Shown: positions 48,002 to 56,220, counted from the first letter of the stretch. The stretch is 58,813 nucleotides of DNA from Sulfurimonas sp. (GCA_026988235.1 JALSLQ010000078.1:1-58813), one strand, 5' to 3'. Made by a program: numbers and translations. Notes: generated by a model from the sequence alone, not told the origin.

Positions 48002-48778
48002 TTAGACTGCATAAGGGCTATGTGACAACACTTCTTCCATATCTTCTCTTCCGAGTATATATGCTTTGTCTATATTTTTAAATGAAAATACTTTTATATT
48101 CAGCAATTTTTCACTACACAAATATATATCACAGAGTTCTTTTTTAGCCGTATATTTTGACTGCCAAGCTATGTGTATATTCTTTTTTAGCCATCCTAAT
48201 ATAGTTTTTGGAACCTCTTTATGCTTAGGAAAAAGGTTAATGCCGATTATTGGGTACTCATATTGTTGTAGTTGTTCTACGGGAAAGTTGTCTACTAGTC
48301 CACCATCTACAACAAGAGTGTCCTTTACATGTACAGGACTGAAAAGCGGAGCAACAGAACAAGATGCTAAGACTGCTTCTTTAAAAACTTTGCCACTATC
48401 ATAATAAATTGGACTTTCATTTTTTACATCACAAGCCGTTACATGTAAAGGTATATCAAGTGCTTCAAAACTCTCTTTGTCTATAAGTTTATTTACAACT
48501 GTCGCATTAACATTGAGCTTAAAGAGATAGCCATGACCTAAGGAGAGTTGAAAAACAGAACGAAACTCTTTTGATTGCATCACTTCAAAAATATATGCCG
48601 CACTTTTACCACAGGCGAGAGATGCACCGATGAGGGCGCCGATGCTCGTACCACTCACAGCTTTTATTTTTATACCGTTTTCTTCTAAGACTGAGATGAC
48701 ACCTAAATGATATGCACCACGACCAGCCCCTCCAGAGAGGCACAAACTTATTTCTGTTGGAAATTGATTATTTTCCAT
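48002..48778 (-). CDS. Patatin-like phospholipase (RssA type)
   Basis: 258-aa serine hydrolase. The oxyanion loop is CLSGGAGRGAYHLG (residues 13-26), the nucleophile elbow is VSGTSIGALIGASLACG and the catalytic Asp is in VVDGGLVDNFP near residue 155. It likely acts on lipids in the cytosol or at the inner membrane. Its first 31 bases overlap the end of the lpxH-like gene in another frame. No later start would keep the oxyanion loop, so the overlap appears real. Confidence 0.88.
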   Translation of the reverse strand: MENNQFPTEISLCLSGGAGRGAYHLGVISVLEENGIKIKAVSGTSIGALIGASLACGKSAAYIFEVMQSKEFRSVFQLSLGHGYLFKLNVNATVVNKLIDKESFEALDIPLHVTACDVKNESPIYYDSGKVFKEAVLASCSVAPLFSPVHVKDTLVVDGGLVDNFPVEQLQQYEYPIIGINLFPKHKEVPKTILGWLKKNIHIAWQSKYTAKKELCDIYLCSEKLLNIKVFSFKNIDKAYILGREDMEEVLSHSPYAV

Positions 48779-49497
48779 TCGCCCTCCAATGTTTCAACTA
48801 CAGCAGTACAACTCTCAACCCAATCACCAGAATTAAGGTATTTCACACCATCTATATCTCTCAACTCTGCTTTGTGAATATGCCCACAAATCACGCCATC
48901 ATAGTTGTTCTTTTTGGCATGTGCAGCTAAAATACCTTCAAAATCAGATATAAAAGATACAGATGATTTAATACTGTCTTTTGCATATTTTGAAAGAGAC
49001 CAGTATTTTTTAATACCGAACAATCTTCTAAAAAAATTCACTATACCATTTAAATGCAAAAGTAAATCATACCCATAATCACCTAAAACAGCCAACCATT
49101 TTTTTGTCATTGTAATAGAATCAAAAAAATCTCCATGTGTGATTAAAAATTTATTACCATGTAAATCTTCATAATTCATTTCATTTTCTATTTGCAATCT
49201 ATCGCCTAGAATTATAGGAATGAAAGGACGCAAAAATTCATCGTGATTGCCTGCTATAAAGTATACATTTGTATTTTTTCTGGCTTTTCGCAATATTTTT
49301 TGAATTACATCAGAATGTGACTGTTTCCAAACAAATTTTCTTTTTATAGCCCAACCGTCTATTATATCGCCAACCAAATAAAGGTTTTCGGACTCATACT
49401 CTTTGATAAAGTCTAATAAAATTTCAGCTTTAGAAAATTTTGTACCCAGATGTATATCTGAAATAAATATAGACCGTACAGTAGTAGTCTCTTGCAT
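48748..49497 (-). CDS. LpxH-like metallophosphoesterase (UDP-2,3-diacylglucosamine hydrolase family)
   Basis: 249 aa with all calcineurin-type motifs: SDIHLGTKF, VGDIIDGWAI, AGNHDEF, THGDFFD and GHIHKAEL. The family cleaves UDP-diacylglucosamine in lipid A synthesis, and lpxD lies 7 kb away. The more distant YbbF-like branch is possible, so no symbol is given. It overlaps the patatin gene by 31 bases. Confidence 0.82.
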   Translation of the reverse strand: MQETTTVRSIFISDIHLGTKFSKAEILLDFIKEYESENLYLVGDIIDGWAIKRKFVWKQSHSDVIQKILRKARKNTNVYFIAGNHDEFLRPFIPIILGDRLQIENEMNYEDLHGNKFLITHGDFFDSITMTKKWLAVLGDYGYDLLLHLNGIVNFFRRLFGIKKYWSLSKYAKDSIKSSVSFISDFEGILAAHAKKNNYDGVICGHIHKAELRDIDGVKYLNSGDWVESCTAVVETLEGEWKIINFQQK

Positions 49498-49580
49498 TTT
49501 TCAAAACAACCTTTGCATTATTTATTGCAAGTATAACTCCAACATATTACAAAATGGTCACAATAAATTGCAATTACGAA

Positions 49581-50363
49581 TTATACCCCTGTGATTGAAT
49601 ATCCACTTTTAATAACTTTACTAACTAAAGATGTTGACAAACCTAAATATGTAGCTATACTAACTTGTGTGTATCCATCTTCATAAGCATTAACAATTGC
49701 TAGATTTCTATCTAATTTTGTAGATATGTTATAAAAATGTTCTTGAAAATCTTTTAATTGTGAGATTTTAATACCGTTGTTTAGTTTATAGATTTTTTGT
49801 TCCGTTTTATTTTTCAGGTATTGGAGTTCTTTTTGATTGAGTGGTTCGCCTAAAAATTCATTCAATGTTGTTATATCAAATTCTTTTATTAGTAGCGATT
49901 CATTACAGCATGGGTAATAAGTTTTATGATTAAATAATAAATATGAAAGTGTATAGGGGTATTGACTTACTTTATCCCTTATAGATGCTTCAAGAGGATT
50001 ATTTTCTATATATCGGATGAGAGTGTAGAGATAATTTTCAGATATGATATATTTAGATTTATATCTATCTTGAAATAGATGCCCGCTTCTTGTATATTTT
50101 TTGTTGAAATATTTTGCATAATTTGCATTCAGAGTTCGCATAAGGGTAGAAAGATTTTCTTTTGTAGTTTCTATCAGTAAATGGTAATGATTATCCATCA
50201 AGCAGTAATCATGCAAAACGACTTTATGAATAGTAGCAGTTTTATTAAATATTTGTAAAAACATCTCTTTATCTTCATCGTTATTAAAAATATCACAACG
50301 GTTTACACCTCTGTTTATGATATGATGATAACCTGCTAAATCAACTCTTAGTCTTGTTGGCAC
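49581..50363 (-). CDS. REP-associated tyrosine transposase (RAYT, Y1/HUH)
   Basis: 260-aa single-strand DNA transposase of the Y1_Tnp group. The HUH motif is in CLMDNHYHLLIE near residue 57, the conserved GHLFQDRYKSK near residue 95, and the catalytic Tyr helix YTLIRYIENNPLEA near residue 115. The C-terminal 40 residues look like a helix-turn-helix (YTQVSIATYLGLSTSLVSKV), which may read the REP sequence. The start is GTG at 50363 with an AGGAAGGA ribosome site. The final nine codons (KSGYSITGV) are encoded by the terminal inverted repeat. Confidence 0.9.
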   Translation of the reverse strand: MPTRLRVDLAGYHHIINRGVNRCDIFNNDEDKEMFLQIFNKTATIHKVVLHDYCLMDNHYHLLIETTKENLSTLMRTLNANYAKYFNKKYTRSGHLFQDRYKSKYIISENYLYTLIRYIENNPLEASIRDKVSQYPYTLSYLLFNHKTYYPCCNESLLIKEFDITTLNEFLGEPLNQKELQYLKNKTEQKIYKLNNGIKISQLKDFQEHFYNISTKLDRNLAIVNAYEDGYTQVSIATYLGLSTSLVSKVIKSGYSITGV

Positions 50364-50461
50364 TTTTTTGTTCCTTCCTCGTTCTTCTACTCTTATTATT
50401 TAAGCAGTATATCATAAAAGTGGATATTCAATCACAGATATTCAATCACAGGGGTGTAATT
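49581..50461. mobile_element. RAYT transposon (REPtron-like) with terminal inverted repeats
   Basis: The element runs from an inverted repeat at 49586-49611 to its partner at 50415-50460. The arms share 23 bp (plus strand 50415-50437) and CCCC/GGGG ends. The right arm contains a tandem 14-bp duplication, ATATTCAATCACAG, at 50424-50437 and 50438-50451. GGGGTGTAATTT occurs twice in a row at the right edge (50451-50475). The only gene inside is the tyrosine transposase, and the left repeat is part of its coding sequence. No simple target duplication is visible. Confidence 0.8.
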
Positions 50462-50504
50462 TTGGGGTGTAATTTTTTTGTGTGAATTGTGAATCTGCCA
50501 TGTT

Positions 50505-51134
50505 TTATCCTTTTTGTGGTACAAAATAGTTTGTTTGTAAGTTGTTGATATCTGTATTTAGATACGTCTTGAAGTAGTCATTCAACTTTTTATATTTTTC
50601 TTTATCATGGTATGGGATAGGAATTATTATAACTTCGTCATCATTGTTTCCTATAAGTATTAATAGTTTTTGTATTGCTATTTTTTTATAATAAATAGAT
50701 AGCAATATATTTTGCAATAAAGATAATGGAATAAAAAGCCATAGAAGTAAAATAGTAGCGATTTTTTGCAAAATGCTTACCCTCTTTATTTTTTTATATC
50801 CTGCTCCACTAGGTAAAATGATTGTTGAAAATTTATATATTTCATTAATTTTATCAATTTTTAACTCTCTGCTCAAATTAACTTTTAAAATCTTATTTTT
50901 ATAAAATAGAATTTTTATCTCTTTTTTCATAAAAAATTGATAAAACTTTCTTATGCTTTTAACAAAAATATAAATTACTAATACACCTGCTATATTGTCA
51001 ATAAAACTTTTTTCGCTTGTTTGAAAATATAATATAAAAAACATTATTACTCCCAAACTGATTAAAAATAATACATTATGTAAATATGCATCATCACTTA
51101 TTTCAAAAATTAAATCATCATTTTTATCTTTCAT
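50505..51134 (-). CDS. Hypothetical membrane protein between the two RAYT-related elements
   Basis: 209 aa, not recognised. Membrane helices lie at about residues 20-38, 46-63 and 120-147. Between helices 2 and 3 is a beta-rich stretch (EIKILFYKNKILKVNLSREL), and the tail is polar, a layout reminiscent of small membrane PH-like proteins. The ATG at 51134 is preferred (GGAGG seven bases upstream) over the adjacent GTG. It overlaps the stop of a truncated upstream gene in a TGATG junction, so the two were once coupled, as in many partner pairs. Very AT-rich. Confidence 0.7.
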   Translation of the reverse strand: MKDKNDDLIFEISDDAYLHNVLFLISLGVIMFFILYFQTSEKSFIDNIAGVLVIYIFVKSIRKFYQFFMKKEIKILFYKNKILKVNLSRELKIDKINEIYKFSTIILPSGAGYKKIKRVSILQKIATILLLWLFIPLSLLQNILLSIYYKKIAIQKLLILIGNNDDEVIIIPIPYHDKEKYKKLNDYFKTYLNTDINNLQTNYFVPQKG

Positions 51135-51256
51135 CACGCCACCTCCCTTTCAATTTGAACAATATCTAAACTATTTGAATCATAATTAATATAATTTGTT
51201 AGTTCTACATGTAAAGAGTCTGTATCACTTATATCATATGTGTTTAGTGCTAAAAA
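51134..51256 (-). pseudogene. 3' remnant of a gene cut off by the adjacent MITE-like element
   Basis: An open frame of about 40 codons reads LALNTYDISDTDSLHV, ELTNYINYDSNSLDIV, QIEREVA and then TGA, where the TGA overlaps the next ATG. It has no start codon with a ribosome site and runs back to a TAA (51257-51259) within the repeat array of the neighbouring element. The protein-like composition and the TGATG coupling suggest the end of a real gene. The 5' part is not on the other side of the element, so it was lost. Confidence 0.5.
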
Positions 51257-51503
51257 TTACACCAAATTACACCCCCAATTACAATTACACCCCTGTGATT
51301 GAATATCCACTTTTAATAACTAAATAAATATGCAGAATGAGTTTATGAATTGTAGCAATTTTCTTAAATATTTGTAAAAACATTTCTTTTGTTTTTTCCT
51401 TGTTTTGCTTTTATCATTTAAGAAGTATATCATAAAAGTGGATATTCAATCACAGGGGTGTAATTTGTGTAATTTAGAATTTAGGGGTGTAATTTAATTT
51501 GGG
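51249..51503. repeat. Iterated GTGTAATT repeats at the element ends
   Basis: Outward of the MITE inverted repeats there are extra copies of GGGGTGTAATTT or shortened versions. On the left they appear as ATTACACC and ATTACACCCCC near 51258-51283; on the right as GTGTAATTT and GGGGTGTAATTT near 51466-51495. The right edge of the RAYT element carries the same doubled motif. They may be target sequence or vestiges of earlier insertions. Confidence 0.6.
51283..51465. mobile_element. MITE/REPIN-like deletion derivative of the RAYT element
   Basis: A perfect 33-bp inverted repeat (51283-51315 and 51433-51465) encloses 117 bp. The repeat is the same as the ends of the RAYT element. The interior holds a stretch (51330-51390) about 85% identical by eye to transposase coding at 50211-50272, then a stretch matching its 5' leader (50392-50415). 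It is therefore an internal-deletion copy, not coding, presumably mobilised by the RAYT. The 379-bp gene-free stretch to rpoN is fully explained by this element, its flanking repeats and the gene remnant. Confidence 0.85.
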
Positions 51504-51516
51504 GTCTTTATATTTA

Positions 51517-52788
51517 CTACACACCCAATTGGTAAAGTTTTTTTCTCTCGCTTGAGCCTGCAATATTAAGCTGTTTTCGGTATTTTGCTATGGTACGCCT
51601 TACCATTTTTACTTTGAATTTATCTTGAATTAAATCTAACAGTTTCATGTCGCTAAAAGGCTTTTGTCGATTTTCTTGTTTGACAAGTCCTATAAGGTAC
51701 TCTTTTATTGCCGCATTACTCACATCTTCATCAATAGCCGTCGTAAAAAACTCTTTCATTGCCAAAAGACCTCTGTCACAGGCTATGTATTTGTTTGCAA
51801 TGGCGCGTGAAATTGTTGAAGGGTTATGCCCAAATTCATCAGCCAAAGTTTTTAGCGTCAAGGGCATAATTTGTCCTCCCATAAAAAAATCATACTGATA
51901 CTCAACTATCATCAACCCTACTTTGTAGAGTGTTGCTTTTCTCATATCAAGTGCATCTACCAAACTTTTCGCCTCCTTGATTTTTTGAGTGACGAACTCA
52001 TGTGTAACACCATAAGCAGTGTCAATATTTATAATAGGATAATAAGCATCATTGAGCTTGACTTCTATTTGTTGTTCATCATTAAAATATATCATCAAAT
52101 CAGGAATTATTTGCGCAGATTCTTCTTGATACTCAATGTTTGGCGGATTTTTAAATGAAGAAAGAACATGCATAACTTCACTAAAATATGTTTCCTTAGA
52201 ATAACTATAAATATTTTGCATATCATTTATGATACGAACGCACAAAGTGTATGCCTTATCACTAATTTCAGAGTTATCAAGCTGAAACAAAAATGATTCT
52301 GCCAAATCTTTAGCACCTATACCGACCGGTTCTACATGTAAGAAGCGTAGGCGAACCTTTTCAAACATCTCTATTTGTATACCATTCTTTTGGCAAAATG
52401 CTTCTGTATCTCCCTCATAGTAGCCAAAATCATCCAAGTTTGCAACGACAAAAGAGGCTATTTCTTGAGATATTGGCGTTGGAAAAAGTGGAGAGCCAAG
52501 TTGTTCATCTAAGACATCATAGAGTGATTTATGCTGAATTGTCAATGCTTCTATTTGCTCTGTTCTAGAGTTGCTGACAGCTCGAGAAATTACCTTCCTA
52601 GGAATTTTTTTTTCAAAATTCTCTTCAAAACCAGATTTTACTTCTATAACAGGATTTGCTACCACAAAAGGAGCCATTGCCTCGCCCAAGTCCGACAGGC
52701 TTGACTGTAAAATAGGAAGCCAATTACGCAGGGTATTAGATAACTTGTGTTTTGTTTCAACTCCCTGTGTCTGTCGTAATGCTCCCAT
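51517..52788 (-). CDS. rpoN: RNA polymerase sigma-54 factor
   Basis: 423-aa alternative sigma factor that reads -24/-12 promoters and needs an AAA+ activator. Region I is short and divergent (TLRNWLPILQSSLSDLGEAM), as in Helicobacter and Campylobacter. The HTH is LADEFGHNPSTISRAIANKY, and the RpoN box near residue 395 reads VRRTIAKYRKQLNI. It is the last gene of S4-trpD-tsaE-lptB-rpoN. The flgL promoter in this window is a likely target. Confidence 0.94.
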   Translation of the reverse strand: MGALRQTQGVETKHKLSNTLRNWLPILQSSLSDLGEAMAPFVVANPVIEVKSGFEENFEKKIPRKVISRAVSNSRTEQIEALTIQHKSLYDVLDEQLGSPLFPTPISQEIASFVVANLDDFGYYEGDTEAFCQKNGIQIEMFEKVRLRFLHVEPVGIGAKDLAESFLFQLDNSEISDKAYTLCVRIINDMQNIYSYSKETYFSEVMHVLSSFKNPPNIEYQEESAQIIPDLMIYFNDEQQIEVKLNDAYYPIINIDTAYGVTHEFVTQKIKEAKSLVDALDMRKATLYKVGLMIVEYQYDFFMGGQIMPLTLKTLADEFGHNPSTISRAIANKYIACDRGLLAMKEFFTTAIDEDVSNAAIKEYLIGLVKQENRQKPFSDMKLLDLIQDKFKVKMVRRTIAKYRKQLNIAGSSERKKLYQLGV

Positions 52789-52802
52789 ATTTTCATAAAC
52801 CC

Positions 52803-53525
52803 TTACAGTTTAAAGCTCTCGCCGAGATAATGCATACGAACATCTTCATTTTGCCCAATTTCAGCGCTTGTTCCCTGCGCAAGGAGTTCACCTGCTTTCA
52901 TAACATAAACTCTGTCACAAACATCGAGTGTTTCTCTTACATTATGGTCAGTAATAAGCACACCAATGTCATAAGAAACAAGTTGTTGTATAACTTTTTG
53001 TATATCCATCACGGCTATAGGATCAACTCCAGCAAAAGGCTCATCAAGTAGTAAAAACTTCGGTTTGTTTACAAGTGCACGAGCGATTTCAACTCGACGG
53101 CGTTCCCCACCACTAAGGCTGATACCTTTTCTGTAACGAATCGGCTCAATATTAAACATATCAAGCAGTTCTACTATGCGTGATTCTTGTGCTTCTTTGC
53201 CTTTTATGCCGACTTCAGCAGCTATCATTAAGTTGTCTTCAACACTCAAGTCTTTAAAAATCGAAGCTTCTTGAGGTAAATATCCTATACCTTTGAGTGC
53301 TCTCTCATGCAAAGGCATACCCATTAAGTCTTCATCATCAAAATAAACTTTGCCCTCAGTAGCCTCTACCAAACCACATATCATATAAAAAGTTGTTGTT
53401 TTTCCTGCACCGTTAGGACCTAATAAGCCCACAACTTCACCACTCTTAACTTCTAAACTTATACCTTTTACTATTTCTAAATCTTTTATTTTTTTTTGTA
53501 AATTTACTGCTTTTAATATGTGCAT
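52803..53525 (-). CDS. lptB: LPS export ABC transporter ATPase LptB
   Basis: 240-aa cytosolic ATPase powering LPS extraction. Walker A is LLGPNGAGKTTTFYMICG, the signature is ISLSGGERRRVEIARAL and Walker B is FLLLDEPFAGVDPIAV. SYDIGVLITDHNVRETLDVC holds the switch His. The lptB-rpoN order is widespread in bacteria. It overlaps tsaE by 13 bases. Confidence 0.95.
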   Translation of the reverse strand: MHILKAVNLQKKIKDLEIVKGISLEVKSGEVVGLLGPNGAGKTTTFYMICGLVEATEGKVYFDDEDLMGMPLHERALKGIGYLPQEASIFKDLSVEDNLMIAAEVGIKGKEAQESRIVELLDMFNIEPIRYRKGISLSGGERRRVEIARALVNKPKFLLLDEPFAGVDPIAVMDIQKVIQQLVSYDIGVLITDHNVRETLDVCDRVYVMKAGELLAQGTSAEIGQNEDVRMHYLGESFKL

Positions 53526-53929
53526 ATTTTATACTCTCTTGCATCATTTGAAATTTTTTCTATTTTTATTGTCATTGTTTCCATCCCAGCAGATGTTAAA
53601 ATATCTACCAACTCATCATTTCCCCACTCTATAAAATGAAGCCCCGGTTTTTCTAACTCTTCAAGCATTCCCAATGATATAAAATGTTCAAGTCCATGAT
53701 TGTATATATCATAGTGAAACAGTCTGTATCCATAGCACTGTTGCAGAGAGAATGTAGGAGAAGTCACTTCTTCTTCATAGCCCAGTTTTTTCGACACTTT
53801 TTTTACAAGTGTTGTTTTTCCTGCGGCCAAATCCCCTTGCAAAATAACAACACCCTCTGTAAAATCACGACTTATATCTTCTGCTAAAATATCAAGTTCA
53901 CTTAATCTAAGTTCATAATTTGTTTTCAT
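53513..53929 (-). CDS. tsaE: tRNA threonylcarbamoyladenosine synthesis ATPase TsaE
   Basis: 138-aa P-loop protein: GDLAAGKTTLVKKVSKKLG near residue 32, SPTFSLQQCY and HYDIYN in the middle, then FIEWGNDELVD near the end. It works with TsaB and TsaD to make t6A on tRNAs. It overlaps trpD by four bases. Confidence 0.92.
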   Translation of the reverse strand: MKTNYELRLSELDILAEDISRDFTEGVVILQGDLAAGKTTLVKKVSKKLGYEEEVTSPTFSLQQCYGYRLFHYDIYNHGLEHFISLGMLEELEKPGLHFIEWGNDELVDILTSAGMETMTIKIEKISNDAREYKICTY

Positions 53930-54912
53930 AATTTGTTTGATGTTTCTATGATTTGTTTTAATTTCACTTTCGGTCTTGCATTGGCAATAGCTTCTCTTGC
54001 CATTTCCAAACCATCCTGTATATCTCGTGCCAAACCATCAACCATTAAAGATGCTGCCGTATTGATAAGGACGATGTCTTTTTGTGCTTCTGTTGCCGTG
54101 TCATCAAAAATATTTCGTAAAATATTGGCGTTTTCTCTTGCATCACCGCCCATGATAGCTTCAAGCGGTGCTTTTTTAATGCCATATTCCTGAGGGTCAA
54201 TAATAAATTCCCTCATATCGCCCTCTTTCAAAAAAGAGGCATAAGTCACATCACTAATGCTAATCTCATCCATCCCTTCATTTGAGCTGACAACCAAAGC
54301 AGATGTAGCACCATTTATTTGCAGAGCTTGCGCAATTTTTGGCACAAAAGCTTTGTCAAAGACACCCAACATTGACTTTTTTACACCGGCTGGATTTGTC
54401 AAAGGTCCGAGTATATTAAAAATAGTTTTATCAGTAATACTCCTGCGAACAGGAACAATAAATTTCATAGCCGGATGATGGTTTTGTGCAAACATAAATG
54501 TGAAACCAGTCTCTTCCAAGAGTTTTGCACTTTGTTGCATAGTTAAATCGAGCCGAACACCTAGTGCTTCAAACATATCGGCACTCCCGCTTTTTGAAGT
54601 AATAGAACGACTTCCGTGTTTTGCAACGGTTGCACCACAAGAAGCAACAAGTAAAGCCACGGTTGAAGAGATGTTAAAACTACCTATTTTATCACCACCC
54701 GTTCCGACTATATCTAAGGCATTATCTCGGAGTTCTTCTGAAATCGGCAATGGGATAGCATGCTTTCGCATTACATGTGCGGCAGCAGCTATAACTTCCA
54801 CGGGAGTCGTTTCATCCAGTTTCATATCGATAAGAAAACTTCGCATAGCATCATCACTCATTTCATGATTAAAAAGTGATGTAAATTGTACTATTGCTTC
54901 ATCATATGTCAT
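53926..54912 (-). CDS. trpD: Anthranilate phosphoribosyltransferase
   Basis: 328-aa tryptophan enzyme. The phosphate/PRPP loop is VGTGGDKIGSFNISS near residue 69, SSTVALLVASCGATVAKHGS follows, and FMFAQNHHPAMKFI plus NILGPLTNPAG are family signatures. No other trp gene is adjacent, so the pathway is split in this genome. It overlaps the S4 gene by four bases. Confidence 0.95.
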   Translation of the reverse strand: MTYDEAIVQFTSLFNHEMSDDAMRSFLIDMKLDETTPVEVIAAAAHVMRKHAIPLPISEELRDNALDIVGTGGDKIGSFNISSTVALLVASCGATVAKHGSRSITSKSGSADMFEALGVRLDLTMQQSAKLLEETGFTFMFAQNHHPAMKFIVPVRRSITDKTIFNILGPLTNPAGVKKSMLGVFDKAFVPKIAQALQINGATSALVVSSNEGMDEISISDVTYASFLKEGDMREFIIDPQEYGIKKAPLEAIMGGDARENANILRNIFDDTATEAQKDIVLINTAASLMVDGLARDIQDGLEMAREAIANARPKVKLKQIIETSNKL

Positions 54913-55157
54913 GAAACTTCCTTTATATACTGGTCTTGCAGTGATTTTGGTGTTGATTTTGTGGTCGGAATTTGCAAAACTTCATATTTTTTTGATTCAT
55001 TCAAATAGTTTATAGTAATAACAGAACCTACTTCCACATTTTTACTGGCTTTGGCAACCACATCATTTATTAAAACAACACCGTTACTTATCATATCCTG
55101 TGCAACGGAACGCCGTTTTGTAATATTTACCGAGTTTAAAAATTTATCTATTCGCAT
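54909..55157 (-). CDS. Small S4-domain RNA-binding protein
   Basis: 82 aa, nearly all one S4 domain: MRIDKFLNSVNITKRRSVAQ, then ISNGVVLINDVVAKASKNVE. This is the Hsp15/RqcP-like class that binds rRNA or tRNA on ribosomes. The exact role is not determined. It is first in the operon leading to rpoN. Confidence 0.85.
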   Translation of the reverse strand: MRIDKFLNSVNITKRRSVAQDMISNGVVLINDVVAKASKNVEVGSVITINYLNESKKYEVLQIPTTKSTPKSLQDQYIKEVS

Positions 55158-55278
55158 TCTTTATCTTTTTTAGTATATTTTAGCTTATTGTAGACAAATA
55201 AAACTGAAAATAATGTAAGAAAAGAGAGAAGTTGGAACATTTTTTGCATTCTATAGAAGAAGTAGATACAATTTCACT

Positions 55279-56220
55279 ATGCAAACCTTTACAGACCAAA
55301 CAATAATGCAAATCATAAAAATATTGCAAACTTCCCTTCTTACATGTAAACCAAAAAAGATAATTGAATTTAAAGTGCTCAATCCTGACACTGCAACATC
55401 TCTTTATAATGGAAATAGTGTTACATGTAACGGTATAGAGCATATTTATAGAGGCTATAAAAGCTGGATAGATTTAGCACAGCTTTTGCAATGCCGTATG
55501 CTCACGCCAAAAATTATAGACGAGAACTATATACTTATGCGATATGAAAAACTTGACGAAGATATCAGTTTTCATAAAAATATCTCGGATAAAGAGGAAA
55601 AATACGGAGAGCACTCTATTTTTGGAAAAATCCATAAAAATGAAGAAGCTTCTTTTATATACAATTATATGCAAGCTTTACAGAATGTACATGTAAACAA
55701 AAGAGTGCGTATTTTAAACCTTGGTGTCAACAGCGGTGATGAATTTGAAGCCATACAAGCCTATGCAGAAAATTTTAATGATTTGGAACTTGTCGGTATA
55801 GATTACTGTGCATCTGCCATAGCCGTAGCAAAAGAAAAATTTAAAAATATGTCAAATATCACTTTACATGTAACAGATATAAATGAGTTAAACTCACTTG
55901 ATTTAGGAAAATTTGACCTTATCATCAGCATAGGAACATTGCAAAGTTCCAACTTGGAATTTAACAAGCTTTTGATGTCCATAGTACAAAATCAGCTCAA
56001 AAAAGAAGGGGCGATGATACTGGGCTTTCCAAATTGTCGATGGATAGATGGTGAAATGATTTACGGCGCGAGAGTGAAAAACTATGCTTTTTCGGAAATG
56101 GGACTGCTTTATAAGGATGTTATATTTGCAAAAAAATACCTGCAACAAAAAAAGTATCGCGTAACTATTACGGGCAAAGATTATATCTTTGTAACGGCTA
56201 CATCTATCCGTAAAGACTAA
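55279..56220 (+). CDS. Class I SAM-dependent methyltransferase with an extra N-terminal region
   Basis: 313 aa. The Rossmann methyltransferase part starts near residue 140: motif I ILNLGVNSGDEFE, motif II LELVGIDYCASAIAVAKEKF, and IISIGTLQSS. The first 130 residues are not recognised. The substrate is unknown. Four TACATGTA palindromes fall in this one gene. It is a single rightward gene with a 195-bp structured region behind it. Confidence 0.8.
   Translation: MQTFTDQTIMQIIKILQTSLLTCKPKKIIEFKVLNPDTATSLYNGNSVTCNGIEHIYRGYKSWIDLAQLLQCRMLTPKIIDENYILMRYEKLDEDISFHKNISDKEEKYGEHSIFGKIHKNEEASFIYNYMQALQNVHVNKRVRILNLGVNSGDEFEAIQAYAENFNDLELVGIDYCASAIAVAKEKFKNMSNITLHVTDINELNSLDLGKFDLIISIGTLQSSNLEFNKLLMSIVQNQLKKEGAMILGFPNCRWIDGEMIYGARVKNYAFSEMGLLYKDVIFAKKYLQQKKYRVTITGKDYIFVTATSIRKD

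Larger units (their letters stand above)
1277..55872. repeat. Dispersed iterated palindrome TACATGTA (at least 25 copies)
   Basis: Copies start at 1277, 1504, 11457, 16985, 17222, 17477, 17579, 18983, 26747, 26903, 28711, 31616, 32120, 41688, 43184, 43610, 47413, 48327, 48440, 51206, 52333, 55341, 55432, 55688 and 55865. Most are TTACATGTAA. All but one (51206, in a gene remnant) lie inside annotated coding genes, in various reading frames. Function is unknown. Confidence 0.75.

Noticed and set aside
49511..49529. TTGCA/TGCAA inverted repeat upstream of the lpxH-like gene
   Set aside because: It is short and AT-rich with no second copy. It could be chance, and nothing links it to the adjacent mobile element.
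50505..51134. Immunity-protein or toxin assignment for the membrane protein
   Set aside because: No motif supports it. The idea rests only on the coupled junction, so it is kept as a finding and not as an annotation.
49583..51465. CRISPR array suggested by repeated sequences in this region
   Set aside because: The repeats are inverted terminal repeats of two related elements and short irregular motifs. There are no evenly spaced direct repeats and no cas genes.
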